Shown here one piece after another: positions 26,245 through 34,711 of a DNA stretch of 64,000 nucleotides. The DNA is from JADKIH01 sp049363815. GTDB lineage: Bacteria; Bacteroidota; Bacteroidia; AKYH767-A; 2013-40CM-41-45. Position 1 is the first letter of the stretch. Every line of letters begins with the position of its first letter. The notes beneath the pieces are model-generated. The model did no database searches. It saw nothing but the letters and a program-made list of their open reading frames with translations, and was not told where the DNA came from. The DNA lies in contig JBMQEM010000023.1 of NCBI GenBank assembly GCA_049363815.1, positions 24,762 to 88,761 of the forward strand, in the 5' to 3' direction. A program made the translations under genes and the position numbers.

Positions 26245-26611
26245 GGCGTGAGAACCTGGCAGGACTTAGAAAATGGCTGAACAAATCTGAATGGAATTTC
26301 TTTTGGCTGATAAAAGATCAAATAATGCATAATGGTACAAATTCAACGAAATCTTTAATTCAGGTAATAATTGACTTTTGCCTTATGAATATTGAATTAT
26401 TTCGAAGCCCTTACATCATATCTAACCAATTAATCAAGACCAGATTGTTCAAAAAACCCCTTATTTAATCCTCCAATAATTATTTGTAAGTAAAAAGATT
26501 CTTATATATTTGTGCACCAAGCAAAAAATTGACAAAAACAGCCAAAGTTTATAGTGGGAATGCCTAACGAATTGACTATCAGGCAGGTAATTCTTGTATA
26601 AAAAACTGAAA
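26245..26611. other. Intergenic region, leader of the PhyH-like gene
   Basis: This 367-base gap has no supportable ORF. It contains the promoter at 26483-26512, which leaves a leader of about 95 bases before the 26612 ATG. I see no riboswitch-like fold by eye. Confidence 0.5.
26483..26512 (+). promoter_or_regulatory. Bacteroidota-type promoter for the PhyH-like gene
   Basis: TTTG (26483-26486) is followed after 18 bases by TATATTTG (26505-26512), an exact TAnnTTTG match. The downstream ATG is at 26612. Confidence 0.65.
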
Positions 26612-27421
26612 ATGAGTAACACCCAATATCCTAAATTTACCCTCGGCAATAAACTGACTGAGGAGCAAATTTCGTTTTTCGATAAAAACGGATTTATCCA
26701 TTTTAGCGGCGCAGCTACACCTGAAGAGGTGAAAAGCATTATCGCTTCAACTGAGGACCTTCAAAAGAAGTGGATCTCAAGTGGGATCAAGAAAATCAAC
26801 GGCGTACCTATCAAATTTGGTCACGACGAGAACGGTACTCCTATCGTTCACCGCTTTCCATTCACAAGTCAGTACAGCGAAACTGTCCATGGCTTTGTTA
26901 CCAGCGAAAGAATCCAAAGTCTGAAAGTATTGATGCCTAAAGGTTCTAGAATTGCTGAAAATGAAAAAGACGGTGTGATCGTAAATCATTACGTGAATAC
27001 TTCAAACAGTAACTTCCGTCAGATGGGCTGGCATACCGACAGTATGCGCGATATCTTCTACGGAAAGAAAGTTATGCCCATGCTGAATGTTGGACTTTAT
27101 CTTGATGATTCATCATCTGATAAAGGCGGACTGCGGATCATTCCTGGAACACATAAGCAGAATATGTTCTCTATGTTATTCAAGAAAGCATATTTCATGA
27201 ATAACGATGAAGACAAAAATGAAATGCTTGTGGATGCTAAAGCAGGAGATGTTGTTGTTCATGATGGCCGTATCTGGCATCGTGTGGCTATGTCGCCGCT
27301 TACCGGAGCAGCAAGTCGTCGTCGTGTAATGTATATTCCTGTGATCATCGGAAAATACATGCCGAAATCAGATGAGAGTGCTACTCCATTCTATCACCAT
27401 TTCCAGAAACTTGTAAAGTAA
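26612..27421 (+). CDS. Phytanoyl-CoA dioxygenase (PhyH) family protein
   Basis: A 269-residue Fe(II)/2-oxoglutarate-dependent oxygenase-like protein. The iron-binding HxD is in MGWHTDSMRDIF, and the distal His is in DGRIWHRVAMSPLTG, followed by an Arg-rich segment (SRRRVMYIP) that can hold 2-oxoglutarate. The N-terminus LTEEQISFFDKNGFIHFSGAATPEE is typical of the family. The substrate is unknown; members hydroxylate lipids, amino acids and secondary metabolites. The ATG at 26612 is preferred over a TTG 18 bases upstream. A strong terminator follows, so it is a single-gene unit. Confidence 0.88.
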   Translation: MSNTQYPKFTLGNKLTEEQISFFDKNGFIHFSGAATPEEVKSIIASTEDLQKKWISSGIKKINGVPIKFGHDENGTPIVHRFPFTSQYSETVHGFVTSERIQSLKVLMPKGSRIAENEKDGVIVNHYVNTSNSNFRQMGWHTDSMRDIFYGKKVMPMLNVGLYLDDSSSDKGGLRIIPGTHKQNMFSMLFKKAYFMNNDEDKNEMLVDAKAGDVVVHDGRIWHRVAMSPLTGAASRRRVMYIPVIIGKYMPKSDESATPFYHHFQKLVK

Positions 27422-27444
27422 TTAGTTTACTAAAATCATATTTA

Positions 27445-27478
27445 AATGGAATCAGACCTCTGATTCCATTTTTTATTT
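27445..27478 (+). terminator. Intrinsic terminator after the PhyH-like gene
   Basis: AATGGAATCAG (27445-27455) pairs perfectly with CTGATTCCATT (27460-27470) over a four-base loop, followed by a T-rich tract. Confidence 0.92.
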
Positions 27479-27492
27479 AATCCCATTACCAA

Positions 27493-28278
27493 ATGAACTA
27501 CGCTTTGATCACCGGTGCCAGTAAAGGCATTGGAAAAGAAATGGCACTTGAACTTGCCTCCCGTAAATGCAATCTTGTGCTTGTTGCCAGATCTGAAAAT
27601 GAATTGAGCAAATTATCGGAAGCGATTAAATCAATGCATGGTGTCGAATGTAATTACGTTCTGGCCGACCTTACTGATCAAAAAGGAGTGGACAAGGTCG
27701 TTCAATTTATAGAAGAGAAAAAACTCCCTGTCAATATCCTTATCAACAATGCCGGCTATGGACTTTGGGGAAGTTTAGAGAAGACTGCTTTAACTGCAAC
27801 AAAAGATATGATGCAGATCAACATGATGACACCAGTCGAAATGACTTATCGGATGATCCCAATTTTGAAACGCTCCGGACAACAAGCTTACATCATGAAT
27901 GTAGCCAGTACTGCTGCCTATCAATCTGTACCAAATTTATCAGTTTATGCAGCATCGAAAGGCTTTATGGTACTTTTTACACGCGGACTACGATTAGAAT
28001 TAAAGAAAGAAAATATTTCTGTCACTTGTTTGAGTCCGGGTACCACCGAAACCAATTTCATGAATGCTGCCGGCATGACTGCTTCTCCTTCTATTATTAA
28101 AAAAGCATCAAAGGTCATTATGAAAGCTGATGTTGTAGCGAAGTTTGCAATCGATGGAATGTTTGCGAAAAAAAATGAGATCATTCCGGGATGGCTTAAT
28201 AAAGTTTCTGTGGCACTAACTTATTTTGTTCCGAAAAGTTTGACAGAGAAAATTGCTGCCGATATCTATAAAGATTAA
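27493..28278 (+). CDS. Short-chain dehydrogenase/reductase
   Basis: A 261-residue classical SDR oxidoreductase. The nucleotide-binding motif ITGASKGIGKE is at the N-terminus and NNAG near residue 88. The catalytic Ser lies in NVASTAAY, and Tyr/Lys in YAASKGF near residues 155-160. Motifs suggest an NADP(H)-preferring enzyme because of the basic Lys in TGASKGIG. Similar proteins reduce 3-ketoacyl chains or sterol-like ketones; the substrate here cannot be determined. It stands alone between two strong terminators. Confidence 0.9.
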   Translation: MNYALITGASKGIGKEMALELASRKCNLVLVARSENELSKLSEAIKSMHGVECNYVLADLTDQKGVDKVVQFIEEKKLPVNILINNAGYGLWGSLEKTALTATKDMMQINMMTPVEMTYRMIPILKRSGQQAYIMNVASTAAYQSVPNLSVYAASKGFMVLFTRGLRLELKKENISVTCLSPGTTETNFMNAAGMTASPSIIKKASKVIMKADVVAKFAIDGMFAKKNEIIPGWLNKVSVALTYFVPKSLTEKIAADIYKD

Positions 28279-28324
28279 AAACCTTTTGCACGGCCCTTAA
28301 GGGCCGTGCAAAAAGGTTTTTTTA
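28278..28324 (+). terminator. Strong intrinsic terminator after the SDR gene
   Basis: The stem AAACCTTTTGCACGGCCC (28279-28296) pairs with GGGCCGTGCAAAAAGGTTT (28301-28319), with one bulged A and a TTAA loop, then a T run. It overlaps the stop codon region of the SDR gene. Confidence 0.95.
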
Positions 28325-28377
28325 ATATCCTGCTTTTATTGGTTGTGTAGTCTTTTCTGACATAACATCTTTGTCAG

Positions 28378-29295
28378 ATGAAATTATTTTTTTTCATTCT
28401 GATATTACTTTCTTCACAGAAAAATTCTAATGCCTGGGGCTTCTACGGTCACCGTGCTGTCAATAAATTTGCCTGCTTTGCCTTACCTCCTGAAATGTTC
28501 GGATTCTATAAATCGAACATTGACTATCTCATCAATCATTCTGTTGACCCTGACAAACGCCGACATTCTGATCCGGATGAAGCACCGCGGCATTTTATTG
28601 ATGCAGATCATTATGGAGAAAATCCCTTTGATACACTTCCAATTTACTGGAAAGAAGCTGTAGAAAAATTTACGGAAGATACTTTGCAAGCCTATGGAAT
28701 TGGTCCATGGTACATTAACAAGATGTTTTACCGGCTTGTAGAAGCATTCAGAAAAAATGATCCGGATGCCATACTCTACTATTCTGCTAACATCGGACAT
28801 TACATTGCTGATTCGCATGTTCCACTCCATTGCACTGAAAACTACAATGGGCAACTGACCAACCAGCATGGCATTCATGGGCTCTGGGAATCGCGGTTGC
28901 CGGAATTGTTTGCTACCAATTACGATTACTTTACAGGAAGATGTCAGCACATCGATAAGATCCAGCCATTCATCTGGTCGGCGGTACATGACAGTTACGC
29001 TGCTTTGGATTCTGTGCTTACATTCGAAAAAATTCTCTCAGAAAATACGGATAGTGATAAAAAATATTCTTACGAACAGAGAAACAGCACTACAATACAG
29101 GTTTACAGTTATGATTTCTCAGAACAGTTTCATCAGATGCTCAATGGACAAGTTGAACGACGACTTCAGGCTTCCATTATTGATGTAGCATCAGTATGGT
29201 ATACGGCTTGGGTTGAGGCGGGAATGCCGGTTCTTAATTCAGATAGAGTTGTTGAAGATGAAAAGATTCAAGGGGATGAAGGGGATTATCATTGA
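28378..29295 (+). CDS. Secreted zinc-dependent phospholipase C / S1-P1 nuclease-like protein
   Basis: A 305-residue exported protein of the zinc-dependent phospholipase C/P1 nuclease superfamily. Signal-peptide cleavage after SNA would leave Trp as the first mature residue (WGFYGHRAVNKFA), as in S1/P1 nucleases and bacterial phospholipase C, where the N-terminal Trp binds zinc. More metal ligands are likely in FIDADHYGE, NIGHYIADSHVPLH and HGIHGLWES. The family is common in Bacteroidota and usually left without a proved substrate (phosphodiester in lipid or nucleic acid). The gene ends immediately before a simple repeat tract. Confidence 0.85.
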   Translation: MKLFFFILILLSSQKNSNAWGFYGHRAVNKFACFALPPEMFGFYKSNIDYLINHSVDPDKRRHSDPDEAPRHFIDADHYGENPFDTLPIYWKEAVEKFTEDTLQAYGIGPWYINKMFYRLVEAFRKNDPDAILYYSANIGHYIADSHVPLHCTENYNGQLTNQHGIHGLWESRLPELFATNYDYFTGRCQHIDKIQPFIWSAVHDSYAALDSVLTFEKILSENTDSDKKYSYEQRNSTTIQVYSYDFSEQFHQMLNGQVERRLQASIIDVASVWYTAWVEAGMPVLNSDRVVEDEKIQGDEGDYH

Positions 29296-29422
29296 GAATG
29301 AAATGAAATGAAGTGGAATGAAGTGAAATGAAATGAAGTGAAATGAAGTGAAATGAAGTGAAATGAAGTGAAATGAAGTGAAATGAATTGGAATGGAATG
29401 AGGTGGAATGAAGTGGGATGAA
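29296..29422. repeat. Decamer tandem repeat of AAATGAAGTG
   Basis: Five perfect tandem copies of AAATGAAGTG lie at 29331-29380, flanked on both sides by degraded copies with a 5-base sub-period (GAATG, GAAGTG, GGATG). The tract fills the space between two convergent genes, 3 bases after one stop codon. Perfect central copies and worn edges indicate recent slippage. Confidence 0.92.
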
Positions 29423-29444
29423 AAGTTTACGACTGATTCTATTC

Positions 29445-29912
29445 TTATCCTAGGCGTTTGTATTTGGTGCTGATGTAATCCAGAAAATCGGGTTCTTGTC
29501 CTTGCGAACGAATGATGGATTGAATTTGTGCGCGATGATGGATAGAATGATAATTCAATTGAAGGGCTATGTCAACAATTCTGGCTTCCCATTTTGCACC
29601 ATCATAGCCTGTGAACTGAACTAGTTGGTTGATCTCTGTTTCTGATAATCCTTCCAGATAGGAAACCCACGAATCAACAGATTTTACCAATCTGCCATCC
29701 AGTTTTTCGAAGGCATAAACAGGGGTCCACCAATCCATTTTCACCTGCTCCTCGTTTCCCAGAACTCTGGCCATCCACTTGTCCTGGGAATTGATCATAT
29801 GACTGAAGAGTTTTATACAATGTTCGGGCTCTGACAAAATCCTGATCTTGTTTAACAGACGTAAATTTGCTTGTTCATTGAAGCGAAAGGTATCGATCAG
29901 ATATTGTTTCAT
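29445..29912 (-). CDS. DinB-family protein
   Basis: A 155-residue four-helix-bundle protein of the DinB/YfiT superfamily. The metal-binding His triad is recognisable: FSHMINSQDKWMARV for the first His, and YHSIHHRAQI for the other two. The family includes thiol transferases and metal-dependent hydrolases; no specific activity can be assigned. It begins with MKQYLIDTFRFNEQANLRLL, a normal family start. It is transcribed toward the decamer repeat and lies just downstream of the interrupted Coq7-like gene. Confidence 0.88.
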   Translation of the reverse strand: MKQYLIDTFRFNEQANLRLLNKIRILSEPEHCIKLFSHMINSQDKWMARVLGNEEQVKMDWWTPVYAFEKLDGRLVKSVDSWVSYLEGLSETEINQLVQFTGYDGAKWEARIVDIALQLNYHSIHHRAQIQSIIRSQGQEPDFLDYISTKYKRLG

Positions 29913-29954
29913 TAAGATGGCGATTTGAATTTGAACTAATATAAAAACAAAATT

Positions 29955-30545
29955 TTATTTCCTGCAATAAATTTCCGATTCACTAACCGGATACTTTTTA
30001 TTCAGGTCAACATCATTTTTGCTTTTTCTTCCCCAGGAAAATACTTTCTCGAAAAAAGGAAGCATCTTACTGTTTTCAATTTTACTCAGGAAATAAACTT
30101 CGTGTTCTTTTTCTTTTATTCCCATTTCATAGAGAATTTCATCGTGCTCTGTAATTCCTATCTCATGAAAATAATGCATCATGCGGAAATATTCGCAGAC
30201 ATTTCCACTCTCCAGACTTCCGGCAAAATAAAATGGCATGAACCAACCAATAACATAACAACTTCCTGAAATGACTTTTCCGATTATGTGAAACTTGAAT
30301 TCATTGAAACGGGAAACAGGAATATCATACTTCTGCATGATTTGTAAAACTTCCTTGCGGTGATTCCATTCATCAATTTCAATTTGACGGATAGCCTTTT
30401 TCTGTTCCGGATCTTTAACCGAACCGGCATGACCCTGATATGCAAATGCTGCTGCCTTCTCGGCTGAATATGCCTGCTGTAAAAGTTTCGTAAGGCTTTA
30501 TGTTCTATCTGCACGAATATCTTGTCTAATCAAAATCGGAATCAT
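29955..30545 (-). pseudogene. Coq7-like diiron hydroxylase with an in-frame stop at codon 16
   Basis: Read from the ATG at 30545 the frame is MIPILIRQDIRADRT, then TAA (30498-30500), then SLTKLLQQAYSAEKAAAFAYQGHAGS and on without further interruption to the stop at 29955, 196 residues in all. It resembles Coq7 (demethoxyubiquinone hydroxylase) and other ferritin-like proteins. Putative iron ligands are Glu in SAEKAAA, ExxH in EIDEWNHR, Glu in SLESGNVCEY and ExxH in KEKEHEVYF. No alternative ATG, GTG or TTG lies between the stop and codon 70, and starting there would lose the first two ligand sites. Thus it is a pseudogene by point mutation, a sequencing error, or a readthrough case. The substrate is not established. 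Confidence 0.8.
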
Positions 30546-30594
30546 TAATTTCCGGGTAATCCATTTAATCCCGGTAAGATCACATGTGAATCCG

Positions 30595-31347
30595 TTAAAC
30601 CTCAAACTTCGCCATCACCACATTCTCTTTCATCAGCTTCACCAATGCTCCATCCTTTAAGATCGGAATCACTTCCGTCTGGTTTGGAGTAAGGCAATAT
30701 TTAATGTCTTTTTTCAGATTCAGTCTGGCAAGACGTTCTTTATGAGAAGCATGTGCAAGAAACTTGATCGGATCCTGTTCGGCTTGCTGATAAAGAAACT
30801 TCAAAGCCAGACAAGCATCGCCTAATTTGAATTCATCACTCAATTGAGTCAGTAATTCCGTAGCAGCACCGGCGAAAAGTGCATCTTCAAGATTGAATTT
30901 ATTTTTCCAGCCGGAACAAAGCAATAAGATATTTTTCTTTTCACTTACCAGCCACTCGCAAAGTGCATTGATATTGAGAAACGAACCGACAACCACTTTA
31001 TGCGCATTCTTAGCTGCTTCAATAGCCTGTGTTCCGTTGGTGGTAGTAATGACGATCGTTTTTCCTTTTACATCATCTCCCATATAACTGTAAGGAGAAT
31101 TTCCGAAATCAAATCCTTCAACAGGAATTGCATCCCGCTCCGCTCCTACCAGGTAACCTTTTGCTTTCCACTGACGGGCTTCATCGACTGTTGCAACCGG
31201 GATCATTTTCTCTACTCCAAATTCAAAGGCTGTACAGATCGCTGATGTTGCACGGAAAATATCAATGATCACTACAATACTATCCGGAGTTTCATACACC
31301 GGATAGAGATGCGGAGAAAAACAAGCGTCAATTGATAACTTCGTCAT
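30595..31347 (-). CDS. comB: ComB-family 2-phosphosulfolactate phosphatase
   Basis: A 250-residue Mg-dependent phosphatase of the ComB family, named for (R)-2-phospho-3-sulfolactate hydrolysis in coenzyme M synthesis. The motifs VVIIDIFRATSAICTAFEFG and VITTTNGTQAIEAA are diagnostic. Bacteroidota lack coenzyme M synthesis as a rule, so the true substrate here is probably a related phospho-acid. It lies in a minus-strand row with gcvT 28 bases upstream. Confidence 0.9.
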   Translation of the reverse strand: MTKLSIDACFSPHLYPVYETPDSIVVIIDIFRATSAICTAFEFGVEKMIPVATVDEARQWKAKGYLVGAERDAIPVEGFDFGNSPYSYMGDDVKGKTIVITTTNGTQAIEAAKNAHKVVVGSFLNINALCEWLVSEKKNILLLCSGWKNKFNLEDALFAGAATELLTQLSDEFKLGDACLALKFLYQQAEQDPIKFLAHASHKERLARLNLKKDIKYCLTPNQTEVIPILKDGALVKLMKENVVMAKFEV

Positions 31348-31375
31348 AAATGTAATTCAAGAGTGAAAATAGAAA

Positions 31376-32479
31376 TTATTTCTTATAAAATGGTACTTTC
31401 ACAACTTTTGCTTTTATGGCTTTATCACGGATATTGATAAAGATCTCACTTCCATCTTTTGAAAATTCAGGCTTTACATAAGCCATTCCAATCGCTTTTT
31501 GCAATGATGGTGACTGAGTTCCGCTGGTAACCTTACCAATAGTATTTCCATTAGCATCCTGGACAATATAATCATGACGAGGAATTCCACGGTCGATCAT
31601 TTCAAATCCAACAAGTTTTCTTGTTACACCTTGCTCCTTTTGTTGCTTTAAAAGATTACTATCTGTAAATTCTTTTGTGAATTTTGTGATCCATCCTAAA
31701 CCGGCTTCAATAGGAGATGTTGTATCATCAATATCGTTTCCATAAAGACAGAAACCCATTTCCAGACGTAAAGTATCCCGCGCCCCTAAACCAATTGGCT
31801 GAATATTGAATGGCTTCCCTGCTTCAAAAATTGCTTTCCAGATCTTTTCTGCCTGAGCATTTTCACAATAAATTTCAAATCCACCGGCACCCGTATATCC
31901 GGTTGCTGAAACAAGAATATTTTTTTCTCCGGCGAAAATTCCTTTACTGAAGGTATAGTATTCCATATTCGCAAGATCCATATCTGTTAAGGACTGCAAA
32001 GCTTTCACTGCTAAAGGACCCTGCACTGCAAATAAAGAGGTCTTATCAGATATGTTATGCATTTCAACATCCTTTGTATTATTCTTCTGCAGCCATTCCC
32101 AATCTTTATCAATATTAGAAGCATTCACAACAAGCATGTATGTTTTATCATCGATTCGATATACAAGCAGATCATCTACGATGCCGCCTTTTCCATTTGG
32201 GAAACAACTGTACTGCACTTTTCCATCAATCAGTTTAGAAGCATCGTTGCTGGTCACGCGCTGGATCAGATCCAGGGCATTCTCACCTTTCAGGATGAAT
32301 TCACCCATATGGGACACATCAAATACGCCAACACCGGTACGGACTGTTTCGTGTTCTACATTGATTCCAGCATACGATACAGGCATTAAATAGCCTGCAA
32401 AAGGAACCATTTTAGCGCCCAAACCAACATGAATATCGGTTAATGCTATGTTTTTTACTTGATTTTCAGTCATTTCCAT
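31376..32479 (-). CDS. gcvT: Glycine cleavage system T protein (aminomethyltransferase)
   Basis: GcvT transfers the aminomethyl group from the H protein to tetrahydrofolate, releasing ammonia. The 367-residue frame from 32479 (MEMTENQVKNIALTDIHVGLGAKMVPFAGY) has the family N-terminus, the folate-binding motif with Asp in LTSNDAS-type context (QRVTSNDASKLIDGKVQYS), GYTGAGGFEIY and GLGARDTLRLEMGF. A second start at 32473 is equally good; a much longer reading from 32545 overlaps the neighbouring gene and is unlikely. Genes for the H and P proteins are not in the window. Confidence 0.95.
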   Translation of the reverse strand: MEMTENQVKNIALTDIHVGLGAKMVPFAGYLMPVSYAGINVEHETVRTGVGVFDVSHMGEFILKGENALDLIQRVTSNDASKLIDGKVQYSCFPNGKGGIVDDLLVYRIDDKTYMLVVNASNIDKDWEWLQKNNTKDVEMHNISDKTSLFAVQGPLAVKALQSLTDMDLANMEYYTFSKGIFAGEKNILVSATGYTGAGGFEIYCENAQAEKIWKAIFEAGKPFNIQPIGLGARDTLRLEMGFCLYGNDIDDTTSPIEAGLGWITKFTKEFTDSNLLKQQKEQGVTRKLVGFEMIDRGIPRHDYIVQDANGNTIGKVTSGTQSPSLQKAIGMAYVKPEFSKDGSEIFINIRDKAIKAKVVKVPFYKK

Positions 32480-32516
32480 CGGTTCGTTTTTTTTCTTGAG
32501 GTCAAGGTAATATAAG

Positions 32517-33605
32517 TTATTTTGATGAATTAATAATATCATCAAAGTACTTCAGATAATTTTTTTCCTGGGAGGCAACAGAATAGTTTTCTACCACTGT
32601 TTTCCGACCGGATTGTCCAATTTGATTTCGCAATTCAGTAGATTCAATCAGTGATGACAATTTCGTGATCCAGTCTTCTGTTGTCTCTGCCAGAAATCCA
32701 TTTATTCCATCCTTTATTATTTCCACATTGACACCAACAGGCGACATAATTGTTGGTATCCCCAGAGCCATATATTGCAGACCTTTCAAACCACATTTTC
32801 CTTTTGCCCATTCATCGTGTGGAAGTGGCATGATACCAATATCGAAAGTTGAAAGTTCTCTGATCTCTTCTTCTTTTTTCCAGCCGATTCCCTGAATCCC
32901 CAGTTCTTCATTTCTGTATCCTGAATCACCGATCACTTTAAAATATACTCTGCTTCCATACTTTTTTTTGATCTCTTTTAGAAAAGGAATGGCATATTCA
33001 AAATGCTTGATCGTTGTCATACTTCCACTCCATCCAATACATAAAGCCTGTTGATTATTCAGGTTTAAATTCCTGTATTCATTTGTATCAATGGTAGTCG
33101 GGACAATTACAACTGCATCGTTGAATTTCTTTGCATAGTCTGCGAGATATTGATTTCCGGCGAAGATCAGATCAGCCATGGCTATGATCCTTCCGGTTTT
33201 CTCCGGCGACTTTAACCAGCTCAGTTTTTTATTTGCATCCGACACATTATGGATCCAGATTGAATCATCGAAATCGAAAATCAATTTTGCTTTTGTCCTT
33301 TTATATAACCGTTCGAAAATAGTTGTCCCGGTCATAAAAGCTTCCCTATGGACAAAAATAATATCGTAATTATAATACCTGATAAATTCAAAGAGTCGTT
33401 TAGCAAAACTTCTCAGGAAAATATAGGCTTTAAAAGGAAAGCTGCCGGGATTATAAAAATGCTTCTCGTCATTCTCAGAAATGATACATGACTGATGACA
33501 ATGATAACCGTTCTTTTCCAGGAAATCGATGTATTGCTCAAAACGAAATCGTTGACTTGGCGATCGATCCGGGCGATGTGCCGCAATAAATAATATTCGT
33601 TTCAT
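32517..33605 (-). CDS. Glycosyltransferase, GT4-like
   Basis: A 362-residue GT-B glycosyltransferase. The N-terminal domain contains a DFDDSIWIHN segment found in many sugar transferases of polysaccharide clusters. The C-terminal domain has the nucleotide-sugar part GWSGSMTTIKHFEYAIPFL and the acidic E-x7-E region around KCGLKGLQYMALGIPTIMSPVGVNVEII. Its 3' end is 37 bases from gcvT. It is preceded by a sugar epimerase on the same strand, and both probably serve surface-polysaccharide or glycoprotein synthesis. Confidence 0.87.
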   Translation of the reverse strand: MKRILFIAAHRPDRSPSQRFRFEQYIDFLEKNGYHCHQSCIISENDEKHFYNPGSFPFKAYIFLRSFAKRLFEFIRYYNYDIIFVHREAFMTGTTIFERLYKRTKAKLIFDFDDSIWIHNVSDANKKLSWLKSPEKTGRIIAMADLIFAGNQYLADYAKKFNDAVVIVPTTIDTNEYRNLNLNNQQALCIGWSGSMTTIKHFEYAIPFLKEIKKKYGSRVYFKVIGDSGYRNEELGIQGIGWKKEEEIRELSTFDIGIMPLPHDEWAKGKCGLKGLQYMALGIPTIMSPVGVNVEIIKDGINGFLAETTEDWITKLSSLIESTELRNQIGQSGRKTVVENYSVASQEKNYLKYFDDIINSSK

Positions 33606-33607
33606 CG

Positions 33608-34606
33608 TTAATCTTCAAGCCAGACAGAAGGAAGGTTCTTTAATATCTCAATGTTCTCAAACTTTTTGCTCTTCCTGCTTCCAGCATTCTTAGCCCAGTC
33701 AGCCATTTTAAACAATCCATCCCTTAACGATATAGTGGAGTCAATTTTAAAAACTTGTTTCGCTTTGTCATGATTTGCGTAGGCATGAACAACTTCATTC
33801 CTGGGAGGAAGGTGATTCAACTTGCTACGTAATCCCATTGCTTCCATAACTGTTTCTGCAAGTTCGCGTACTGTGAATTCTGTATCAGCACCGATATTGA
33901 ATATCTGGTTTCTCGCTTCCGGAATATGTACGGATCTTGCAATGTGCGGGGCAACATCACCAATATATGAAAAGGCTCTAGTTTGCTCGCCATCTCCAAA
34001 AACGGTAAGAGGTTTATCCTGCAATAACTGATTCATAAAAATACCTACTACATTCCTGTATTTATCACCCATGTTCTGATATTCTCCATAAACATTATGC
34101 GGACGGAAGATAATATAATCCAGACCAAACATTTCATGGGTAGTTTTCAGGTCCTGTTCAACAGCAAGTTTGGCGATTCCATATGGATCTTCCGGCAAAG
34201 GGATAGTCGTTTCTTTCATCGGTGGCGCCGCTGCACCATAAACTGCAATCGATGATGTAAAAACAAAACACTTCACTTCATTTTTCACAGATTCATTTAT
34301 CAGATTAATACTTCCAATAAGATTATTCTCATAATTGAACCGCTTAATAAAATGACTTAGTCCTTCAGCAGCGTAAGCAGCCAGATGGTAGACATAATCA
34401 AATTTATTTTCGGAAAATATTCTTTCAACCAGTTTTGAATCAATGATACTTCCCTTAATAAATTTTGCCTTTGGATTAATGTTCTCTGTAAATCCACCAC
34501 TCAAATCATCTAAAACCCATACATCATGTCCAAGACCGACCAATTCATTTACAACATGCGCACCAATAAAACCGGCCCCACCGGTCACCAAAGATTTAGG
34601 ATTCAT
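33608..34606 (-). CDS. NAD-dependent nucleotide-sugar epimerase
   Basis: A 332-residue extended SDR of the UDP-glucose 4-epimerase type. It shows the Rossmann motif TGGAGFIGAHVV, the catalytic Ser region TSSIAVYGAA, YGIAKLAVE with the YxxxK pair, and the substrate loop RPHNVYGEYQN. Its stop is two bases upstream of the glycosyltransferase start, so they are cotranscribed. The precise sugar cannot be read from sequence. A CapD-type dehydratase diverges from the other side of the promoter region. Confidence 0.92.
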   Translation of the reverse strand: MNPKSLVTGGAGFIGAHVVNELVGLGHDVWVLDDLSGGFTENINPKAKFIKGSIIDSKLVERIFSENKFDYVYHLAAYAAEGLSHFIKRFNYENNLIGSINLINESVKNEVKCFVFTSSIAVYGAAAPPMKETTIPLPEDPYGIAKLAVEQDLKTTHEMFGLDYIIFRPHNVYGEYQNMGDKYRNVVGIFMNQLLQDKPLTVFGDGEQTRAFSYIGDVAPHIARSVHIPEARNQIFNIGADTEFTVRELAETVMEAMGLRSKLNHLPPRNEVVHAYANHDKAKQVFKIDSTISLRDGLFKMADWAKNAGSRKSKKFENIEILKNLPSVWLED

Positions 34607-34639
34607 TTTTTACGTTTATGAGTGCAAAATAGCAAAAAG

Positions 34640-34695
34640 TTTGAGTACTAAATACTATATACTTTGTAATGTTATTAAACATATATTTGAGTACT
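34640..34695. promoter_or_regulatory. Direct repeat TTTGAGTACT between divergent sugar genes
   Basis: The 10-base word TTTGAGTACT occurs at 34640-34649 and 34686-34695, 46 bases start to start, in the 105-base space between the epimerase and the CapD-like gene. The second copy overlaps TATATTTG (34682-34689), a match to the -7 element for the plus-strand gene. The arrangement suggests an operator pair for a shared regulator; this is inference. Confidence 0.5.
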
Positions 34696-34711
34696 CGGAA
34701 ACAAAAACAGG

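Noticed and set aside
30284..30514. Minus-strand 76-codon ORF starting GTG at 30514
   Set aside because: It lies in another frame of the Coq7-like gene, and its composition (Arg/His-rich) is that of a shadow frame. An apparent frameshift explanation was also dropped, because the frame from 30545 needs only one stop codon to be explained.
30595..31347. Coenzyme M biosynthesis
   Set aside because: Only a ComB-family phosphatase is present; comA, comC and comDE partners are not in the window and the pathway is rare in this phylum.
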